Source: Sphingomonas sp. PAMC26645
GTDB lineage: Bacteria > Pseudomonadota > Alphaproteobacteria > Sphingomonadales > Sphingomonadaceae
Assembly (NCBI RefSeq): GCF_004795835.1
Contig: NZ_CP039249.1
Span: forward strand, 3,013,001-3,077,000
DNA length: 64,000 bases
Direction: 5' to 3'
The notes beneath the pieces were generated by a model. It saw only the letters and a list, made by a program, of their open reading frames with translations. It had not been told where the DNA came from and made no database searches. Shown here piece after piece: positions 35,027 through 44,100 of this stretch. Position numbers and translations under genes: made by a program. The first letter of the stretch is position 1, and each line of letters opens with the position of its first letter.

Positions 35027-38000
35027 TTTGCCGCGACGTGCGGACTTTGAGCGGGCGAGGCAGTTGTCAGCGCGGTCTTGCTGCTGTCGCCGACCAGGAA
35101 ATACGGCGCCCAGTAGAATGGATGCGAATACGCCGGCTGCGCGATCAGCGCACGCTGCGCATCCTGCATCGCCTCACCCATCGTGCCCGTGCGCGCGCGG
35201 GCATAAAAGGCGCGGATGAACTCGTCGCTCTCCTTCTCCGCCGACACCTGCCAATAGGTGGCGAGCACCGCGCGGGCGTTGGCGGTGAGGAAGGCGCGCA
35301 CCAGCCCCTCGAGCGTTGCGCCAGCCTCCTCCTGTCCGGCACTGCGGGCGAGCCCTTCGTCCCGCACGCCAGCCGCAGTGTCGCACGCGGACAGCACCAC
35401 TAGGTTCGCATCGAGCCGAAGTTGCGCGATCTCCGAAAAGCTCAGCAATCCGTCGGACTTGGCATCGCCGAACGAGGTGACGAGTGCGGGTGGCGACTTG
35501 GAGCAACCCCACATTCCTTCGGTCAGGCCGTGCGTGGCAAAATGAACGACCTCATACTGGTCGAGATCGCCACGTGCCTCGACGCTGGTATCGGTGAACG
35601 CGGCGCCCGTGAGCAGTTGCGCGTCACGGACCTGCAACGCGCCCGCCGCGATACCGAGTTCGCGCGCGCTGATCGGCTTCAAGGTCCGCGACAGAGACGC
35701 GAGACGACCATAGTCGACGGTACACCCATAGCCAACCGAGATTGGCCGGAGTGCCGCCACCCCGGTTGCGCTGGCGGGGGCGCTGTGCTGGCCGAAGCCG
35801 ATGAACGCGCGCTGCGCTCGCGACGCCGGGGTGCCGCGCGCGACCAGAAACGATCGCGGCGACAGCGCGTTGGAGATCGATGCGGTACGCGCCAGGAACG
35901 CGGTCTGCGAGAAGTCGAACGGATCGGCGCGCACTGCATTCGCGTCATAGCGCGTCACAAGCGCACCGATCGGCAGCGTCTCAAGCGGACCTGCCGGATC
36001 GACGACGATCGACCGCGAGGCCTGCAGCGTCGGCGCCGCCGGCCCCGCGACCAGCCGGAAGAGCGTATAGGCGCGCGCTTCGTCGAACGGGACGAGCTTG
36101 CCGACGTCGAGGCCGCCATCGATCGAAGCGCGCAGCTGCTGACCCAGCGTCTCGACCGCGCGCGTTGCCGCTTCGCTGTCCGCGACGTGGTAGACGAACG
36201 TCCGGTCGGGGGTCACGACGAGGCCGTAGATGCGGCGATCGAGCCGGGTCAGCTTGAGGAACGCCTCGCCGGGACGCAGTGCGCCGCGCAGTTCGGCCAA
36301 CGTCGCCGGCGCATCGTCGAGCGTACGATACCGCGGATCGGCGGCAAGCTTGGCATCGACCGCGAGCAGACGTTGTTCGGCCGCCGTTCGCGCGCGCGAC
36401 AGGTCGGTCGGCGCGGCCTCGCCCGTCTTTCCGCCCGCCAACGCATAGCGCAACCGGGTGATTTCCCGTTCCAGATCGGCGCGCTCGCGCAACGCCGTGG
36501 CGATCGTGCCGTCGGCCGTCACGGTGGTCTGCAACTGGCTGAGCTGGCGGGCAACCGCGGGCTCGCCATTCGCCTGCACCGCCCGGAAGAACCGATCATA
36601 GGTATCGGCCAGCGGCTTGGCGGATTCGGCGACCAGCAGATCGAGATAATCCTGCATGCCGAGCGCGCTGCCAAGCGACGTGCCGTGGGAATCGATCAGC
36701 GCGTCGACCGCCTCGCCAAAGGCATTACGCACCGCCGTGCGCGATGCGCCGGTCCGGGCATAGACCGCGGCGCGATCGAGTTGCGCCTCGGCGATGGCAG
36801 GCTCGTTGCCGGTCCCGGCATTGGCGATCGCGCTTCGCCGGAGCATGTCGACCGCGTCGGTGAAATTATCATAGGCGTTGGAATAATCGCCGCGTTGTGC
36901 CTGCAATCGACCGCGCTGGCGAGCGATGCGCGCGCCGAGCCATAGCAGCTGCGTCTGGTCCAGCCGTTCGTTGGCGAGCGGACGATAGATCGCAGCGGCA
37001 CGATCGATCGCGGCTTCGGCCTGGTCGCGGTCACCTTGGGCGAGCAGCGCGACGCTGCGCGCATATTGCGTCTGGATGTCGAGCACCAACTGCGACAGCA
37101 CGGCAGCATTGGGCACGGTAAGTGCCGTCGCGGTGCCGTTCTGGCGCGGCTGGTTCAACAGCCGCAACGTCGACGGATCGCGCAACGGCTGGTCTGCCGC
37201 GGCGGGTGCATTCGCCACCCGATCAAGTGTTGCGAGTGCTTCAGGAAAGGCGTGGCGGTTGATCGCATCGAGCGCGCCATAGGTATCGCGCTTGCGCGAC
37301 AGGAACGCCGTGCGAGAGCCGGGCTGCGCGGCGAAGATCGCATCCGCGGCCGCGAAATGCGCGGCGGCGGCATCGGGGAAACGGATGTTCGAATCCGCCA
37401 GTGCCGCCTCCAGCAGCAGTTCGGCGCTCAACAGAGCTGTGGTGTTGGTGGTGGTAGACGGGGCGGACGCGGTGGGCGACAACCGGCTCAGCGCATCGTT
37501 GAGGATGCGCGAGGCCTCCACATAGAGCCCCTTGTGGTTGAGGCTGATCCCCTGTGCCAACGCGGTCGCGACGTCGAGCGGGGCTGCGACCGTACCCGCA
37601 GCATCGGCCGCGGCAAGGTCGGCGCCCGTCGCACTCGGCCGCGGCGCAAGCCCGGCGATATCGATCGTCGCGGTCGGCGTGCGGGTGACGTCCGTGTTCG
37701 GCGGCAGCACGCCCGACACGATCCCGAGCGCCTCCTCGAGCAACGGTAGCAGTGCGGGCGTGCCGGCAGCGGCATAGTGCATCCCGCCGCGCGCCGTATC
37801 CAGCCGCACCGATTCGAGCCCGGTGACCTTGTCGAGGCAGCGGCGTGCGGTGGCCTCTGCCGCGGCGACGCGCACCGCCTGGACGGGACCGCAGTCGAAC
37901 TGCGCCTCGAGCGCCGCTTGAGCCTCGGCCGTCGCCTTGATCGCGCGGACGGTGCCGAGTGGCCGGCTGGCGGCAACGCCGGAACAGGCGATCGTATAGG

Positions 38001-38196
38001 CGCGCGCGAAGCGATCGGGTACGCCGGGATCCGACCAGTTGCGCGTCGCGACGCACGCCTCGCCAGCCGGATTGCGGCCAAGTCCGACCGTCTCAAGGCG
38101 AGCCTGCGGCGTGACGGTCGCGCAGCCGGCCAGCGCGGAGCCGCCCAGCGCCATCATCATCAACGCTTTATGGGTACGAGGCATCGAGCGCGGCAT
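35023..38196 (-). CDS. CHAT-domain caspase-like protease with TPR repeats, lipoprotein
   Basis: A 1057-residue protein starting MPRSMPRTHKALMMMALGGS with lipobox ALAGC near residue 26. The middle (about 250-620) is rich in TPR-like helical repeats (AEAAIDRAAAIYRPLANERL and NAYDNFTDAVDMLRRSA). The C-terminal CHAT domain (about 720-1040) has the caspase-type dyad: H889 in VVHFATHGL and C938 in VVLSACDTAAG. CHAT proteases cleave protein targets and occur in defence and in secreted-protein clusters. The start overlaps the TpsA stop by one base, so the protease is co-translated with the exoprotein. The substrate is unknown; the large exoprotein is the obvious candidate. Confidence 0.88.
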   Translation of the reverse strand: MPRSMPRTHKALMMMALGGSALAGCATVTPQARLETVGLGRNPAGEACVATRNWSDPGVPDRFARAYTIACSGVAASRPLGTVRAIKATAEAQAALEAQFDCGPVQAVRVAAAEATARRCLDKVTGLESVRLDTARGGMHYAAAGTPALLPLLEEALGIVSGVLPPNTDVTRTPTATIDIAGLAPRPSATGADLAAADAAGTVAAPLDVATALAQGISLNHKGLYVEASRILNDALSRLSPTASAPSTTTNTTALLSAELLLEAALADSNIRFPDAAAAHFAAADAIFAAQPGSRTAFLSRKRDTYGALDAINRHAFPEALATLDRVANAPAAADQPLRDPSTLRLLNQPRQNGTATALTVPNAAVLSQLVLDIQTQYARSVALLAQGDRDQAEAAIDRAAAIYRPLANERLDQTQLLWLGARIARQRGRLQAQRGDYSNAYDNFTDAVDMLRRSAIANAGTGNEPAIAEAQLDRAAVYARTGASRTAVRNAFGEAVDALIDSHGTSLGSALGMQDYLDLLVAESAKPLADTYDRFFRAVQANGEPAVARQLSQLQTTVTADGTIATALRERADLEREITRLRYALAGGKTGEAAPTDLSRARTAAEQRLLAVDAKLAADPRYRTLDDAPATLAELRGALRPGEAFLKLTRLDRRIYGLVVTPDRTFVYHVADSEAATRAVETLGQQLRASIDGGLDVGKLVPFDEARAYTLFRLVAGPAAPTLQASRSIVVDPAGPLETLPIGALVTRYDANAVRADPFDFSQTAFLARTASISNALSPRSFLVARGTPASRAQRAFIGFGQHSAPASATGVAALRPISVGYGCTVDYGRLASLSRTLKPISARELGIAAGALQVRDAQLLTGAAFTDTSVEARGDLDQYEVVHFATHGLTEGMWGCSKSPPALVTSFGDAKSDGLLSFSEIAQLRLDANLVVLSACDTAAGVRDEGLARSAGQEEAGATLEGLVRAFLTANARAVLATYWQVSAEKESDEFIRAFYARARTGTMGEAMQDAQRALIAQPAYSHPFYWAPYFLVGDSSKTALTTASPAQSPHVAAK

Positions 38197-41100
38197 CAGG
38201 GTTTGGCCTTCTGGTCGGTCAGGGATTGCGGCGCCAATGCCGGCAAGTCGGTCAACAACTCCTCGTTGTTGCTGCCGATCAGCGGCGCGAACGGCACGGT
38301 GACGTCGCGCGAAATGCCGAACACCTCTTCGCTGCTCCAGTCGAACACCTGCAAGGTCGGCTGGATCACGATCGTGGTGATGCACCCCGCGCCCGACCCT
38401 GCGAGGCAGCCGTTGATGCGACTGCTGGCCAGCAATACGGGATCGATGTTGATGATCGGATTGCCGAGGAGTGCAGCGCTAGCCCCGTCGATGCCATTGA
38501 TCGTCCCGAACAGCGCGACGCTGGCCTGTCCAGGCGTGCCGAACGTGCTGATCCGCAGAGCCGGTGACACCGGTGCGCTCTGCGTGCCTCCAAGCTTCAA
38601 TCCGGAGAACTCACCGGGAATGGCCGTATTCTGGAACAGCGCATAATCGCCGAACCGCACCGTCAAAGACCGCGCCGAAAGCGTCGTCGTGGACGCCGGA
38701 TCGTAGAAGCCACCGCCCAGTTGCGGGTTGTACAAGGCCGAATTGCCGTTGCCGATCAGCGACTGTGCCTGCGCGATGCCGGCAGCTCCCGGCTGTAGCG
38801 TGTCGACGAAGCCGGGTGCGAGACCGATGGCGATTCGCGTGCCCCGTAGTTCGACATCCGATCCGTCGAACAGCAATCGTCCGCCGCCATCGCGGGTCGC
38901 GACGACGTGGATGGCATTGGCGTTGCCCTCGGTCAGCCCGCCGCCGATCCGCACGGAACGGCCGCTGCCCTGGGTCGAGACCGCACCGATCACGCGGATG
39001 TCGCCGGTGCCGAGCATCTCGACCGCCCGCCCGCTGCCCGTCCCCAGCGCCAGCGTGCCGACCTCCATCGCCCCCGCACCCGCATCGAACCGGAGCGTGT
39101 CGGCGGTTACCTGCCGCACCTCGGCATCGGACAGGCGGAAGCCGTCCGCGCCGGTGCCGTCGCCGATCCGCATCGTCGTGGTCGCCGGCGCACGGTTGGC
39201 GAACGCCACCGTCTGCGAGCGTACCGGTCCGTTCAACGCGACATCGTTCGCGGTGACCGTAACGGCGGGGCCGGCGGCCAGCGCGCCGATCGTCGCCAGC
39301 CCGGCGACATCGAGCGTCGCCGAACCGCCTGCGCTCCCGCTGCCGAGCGACAGATCGCGGCCGCTGGTCAGCGCCAGCGCATCGCCCGCCTTTGCGTTGG
39401 CCAACGTGACACCGGCCCCGCTGGCGGTGATGCTCGCGGCTTCGACGGTGTCGGCAACGATCGCGCCGCCTGCCTTCAAAGTCGCTGAGCCGCCCGCACC
39501 GACATCGCGCAGGGTCAGTGCCGCCCGCGCATCCGCCAGCAATTGCCGCGCGGCCGACAGCCTGCCGCGAACATCGATCGTCTCGCCCTTCAACGATGTC
39601 CCGCCGGTGCTGGTCACGTTCGCCGTGGTCAGCGCGCCGTTGCTCGCCAGCTCGATATCGCCGCCGCGGACTTCGCCGAGCGCAATAGCACCGGCGTCGG
39701 TACGCAGTGTGAGGTTGCCGGATGCGCCGACCTTACCGAAGGTCAGGTCGCCGCGCGCCAACGCCACCGACAGGTCGGACACCGCGATGTCGTCGGCGCC
39801 AATGTTGGCATTATGCGAGAGTGTCGCTACGATCGCGTTGCCGTCGAAGCTGCCGATCCTCGACGCCTCGATGCTGCCGAACTGCATCGCGCGGCCCGCC
39901 CCGGCGCGAAGGCCCAGTACCGCGCCGCCGCCGGGTCGCGCCTGGATCCGGGTCCCTGCAAAGGCAATCTGGCCTGCGGAATCGAGGACCAGCCGATCCG
40001 CGCCCGTGCCGTCCGAATCGCTCGTCAGGGTCAGGCCCCGTACCCCCGTCAGGTCGCCCGACGTCGCGGTGATGCTAACCTCGCCGGCGGCCTTCTGGAC
40101 GATCCCGGTGTCGCCGAGTGTCACGCTGCCACCGGTCACCCGGTACGCCCCGCCCGAAGTGACCGCGCCCGATATCCGCGCCACGCCCGTTGCGCTCAGG
40201 ATTGCATCGCTACCGGACGTCAGCCCGGTCAGTGCCAGATCGCCTCCGGTCGCCGCCACCGTCGCAGTACCGCCTGCCGCGATCTGACCTAGAGCGACCG
40301 TCGCCCCGCGGACGCCGAGTGTGCCCGTCGTCGCCGCCGAAGTCCCGGTGATCGCGCCGGTCGACGTGGCGTCGATCGATGCGCCCGCGATGTCGGCAAA
40401 GCCGACGCTGCCGCCGGTGAGCACTAGCGCGCCGGTGGCCGTGGCCTTGCCGAGCCTGGTCCGCCCGCTGGCACCGAGCGTGACGTCGCCACCAGTTACC
40501 GGTCCCGTCACGGCCAGATCGCCGTTGGTCGCGGTCAGGGCGAGTGCCGCGCCCGCCCCGGCCCGATCGAGGGTCACCGTACCGCCGCGCACGCCGAGTG
40601 CTCCCGTGGCCGTAGCCGAGGTACCGGTAATTGCACCTGGAGACGTCACGCCGACCGAGGCCCCCGCGATATTGGCAAACGCTATGGTGCCGCCGGTAAG
40701 GGTCATCGCGCCCTTGGCGGTGACATCCGTCAGAGCGGTCTGCCCGCTTGCACCGATCGTCACGGTGCCGCCGGTTGCAGGGCCCGTCAGCGTCAAGTCG
40801 CCGTTGGTCGCGGTCAAGCCGAGCGTCGTGCCGCCGTTGGCCTGACCGAGGTTCACGGTGCCGCCGCGGATCGCGAGAGCGCCTGTAGCGGTCGCGGACC
40901 CGCCAGTGATCCCGCCTGCCGACGTAGCGTCGATCGATCCACCCGAAATATCGGAGAATGCGATACCGCCGCCGGTCAGCTTCAGCGCGCCACGGGCGGT
41001 GGTCTTAGTCAGGCTCGTTCGCCCCCTCGCGCCGAGCGTCACGTCGCCGCCGGTAACTGGGCCCGTCAGCGTCAGATCGCCATCGGTAGCCCTCAGGCCA

Positions 41101-44100
41101 AGTGTCGTGCCGGCGTTCGCCTGATTCAAAGTTACTGCGCCGCCACTTATGTCGAGAGCGCCCTTAGCAGTCGCCGAGCCGCCGGTGATCGCCCCTGCCG
41201 ACGTCGCGTCGACCGTCGCGCCCGACACATCGGAGAACGCGATGCTGCCACCACTAAGGGTCAGCGCACCGATTGCCGTGGTCTTGGCCAGGTTCGCCGC
41301 CCCGCTTGCACCGAGCTTGACGTCGCCGCCCGTGACCGGCCCCGCCAGCGTCAAATCGCCGTCGGTCGCCGTCAGGCGGAGTGTCGTGCCGGCGCTCGCC
41401 TGATTCAGGGTCACGGCGCTGCCGCGGATGGCGAGAGAACCCGTAGCCGTCGCGGAACCCCCAGTAATCGCGCCTGCCGACGTCGCGTCGATCGTCGCAC
41501 CCGAAATATCGGAGAACGCGATGCTGCCGCCGGTCAGCGCCAATGCGCCCTTCGAAGTGACGCCAGCGAGCTGGGTCCGCCCGCTTGCGTCGAGCGTCAC
41601 CGTGCCGCCGCTCGCTGGCCCGGTCAGCGTCAGGTCGCCGTTGGTCGCGCGCAGTTCCAGCGCATCGTTGCCGGTGTCGACCCGCCCTGCGCTGATCGAC
41701 GTTGCGACGACGGTCAGCTTGCCGCCGACCACGTCACCCAACCGCGCCGCGGTGCCGATCGTCAGGGAGAATGCCTTGCCCGGTCCCGCACCAAGTGTGA
41801 CTCCGCTGTTCGCGTCGTAGCCGGAGAGTTCGCCGTTGGGCGCCGCGATGGTAAGATCGCCGGTGCGGCTTCTGATGACCGGCGCGCGGACGTTCCCCAT
41901 CGCGCGAACGTCCACCCCATTCTCCGCGACAAGACCGTTCGCCAGCAGGATGTCGGAACCTGGACCGGTCGTCTTCAGCGACGCGGTGCCACCCGAGACG
42001 AGGCCCGTCGCGAACAGCCGGCCGCCGGCGGTGATCGTCAGATCGCCGCGCGAGTCGACGGTGCCGAGATTGATCGGCCCCTCTGTCGCTTCGATCGTCG
42101 CCGACCCGCCGATCAGCATGTCTCCCGCAACCAGTGCGCCTTTGCTTGCGACTGCGGTAAGCGATGCGCCATCGATCCGGCCTGCGTTCACCGTCGTGCC
42201 GCGCAGGGCAACGATACCGTCCGCATCGACCACACCGACCGCGAGCGCGTCGCCCGCCGTCAGCGTCGCATCGCCACGCGTGACAATATCGCCCCCGTTC
42301 AGCGCGGCACCCGCCGCCGCCTTGAAAGCCGATGCCTCGACGCGACCAAACCGCACGGTGCTGCCACTCAAAGATACGCTGTTGCCGGCACGGATCGCAC
42401 CGACGGCCAACGCACCCGGCGTTTGGAGAGCGGTGACGCCGTCCACGGTGATATCGCCGCCGGTCAGCGTTCCAACCTTCGCGGTCGCATTGAGCGACGC
42501 CGCCCGAACCGTCCCGAACGTGACCGTGTCCCCGGCCAGCGATACCCCGCCACCCGCGTCGATGGCGCCGGTAGTGACCGCGCCGCCGACGCTGTCGATC
42601 GTGACCGTGCCATCGCCCGTCGCGACCGCGCCCGTGGTGACGCCACCCGCCGCGCTCAGCGCCAGCGATTTGGTCAACGTCAGACTGCCGGTCCGGATGC
42701 TACCCGCACCGTTGGCGGTGAAGACCGTCGCGCCGACGTCGCCGACCGTGATGATCCCGCCATCGGTCGCGAGCGAAACCGCCGACGTCCCGTTGCCTCC
42801 GCGTAGCGAGGTGGCCGGATCGAAGATAATGCCACCGCCGGTTGCGGTGAGGCTCAGCGCCTCGCCACCCAAGTTGTCGCTGTCGGCGACGATCGCGGTT
42901 CCGGCGTTGCCGGTGATAGCGCCTGCGCTGCTCGTCGCGGTATAGCTGCCCATGGCGCCCTGCGCGCCGCCGAGCGTCACCGAACGTCCCGACAACGCCA
43001 CGTTGCCGCGCGCCTGCAGTCCACCGAGCAGCGCCGTATCGCCCTGTGCGCCGACGGTGACGCCGGCACCGGTGATCGCCCCGCCGACCCGCACGTCGCC
43101 GGTCGCGGTAAGGTTGACGGCGCCCGTCGCCGCGAGCGCGTTGCGGATCGTGACGGCACCACCGGTGGCAGTGGCGGTCACTGCCGCACCATCGATCCGC
43201 CCGACCTGCACGTTGCCGCTGCTGGCGGTCAGCCCGACGGCACCGCCGCGGACCGTATCGATCGCGATCTGCGTCCCGCTCGCGCTGGCACCGAGCCGAC
43301 CCGCAAGTGTACCCAGCGTCACGGTGCCACCGCTGGTCAGCGTGGCCTGCCCGTCACGGCTTTCCACCGTACCGAGTTGCAGCGCGGTACCGCTTACAAG
43401 CGTCACGTCGCCGCTGGCGGACACGTCGTTCTGCACGGTTAGCGTTCCGTTGGCGGCACGCAGGCTGATGCCCTGCCCCGCGCCCGTCACCGCCAGTCGA
43501 CCGACACTCAGATTACCGCCGGCGCTCTTGGCCGCAAAGCCGTCTACCAGGTCGAGCGCGCCGAACGTCAGCGAGCCGCCCGACACGATCGCGCCGCCAA
43601 GGACCGTGGCGTCGGCGTTGGCTGCACCCAGCGCACTTAAGGACCGCGCGGTGACGTTGCCCAGGCTGAGCGGCGCATCGGCGGCGGCGTTGAAGATCCC
43701 GATGCGCAAGGCGCGATTGGCGCCCGCGGTGATCGAACTGCCCGAGGCCAGAACGATGCCGTCGACACCGGCCGCCTGCAACCGGACGAAATCGCTCGTG
43801 CGTGTACTGGTCGAGGCGAGAGCAACCCCACCAGTAGCGACGATACCGCCACTCGATGCGAGCAAGTCGATCGATCCGCCACTCCAGACATTGCCACCCG
43901 CAAACCCCAGCGAAGCGCCGCGCAGGGTCAGTGCGCCCCCGGCCGTCACATCGCTGCCGAAGGTCGCAGCGCCGACGGCATTTACGGTGACGGCATCGCG
44001 AGCGGTCAGGCGACCGGTGGCGATCGCATCGGTTCCGGTCAACGTGATGCCTTGTCCCGCATCGACCGCGCCAATGGTCAGCGCGCCCCCCGTCGCGGTC

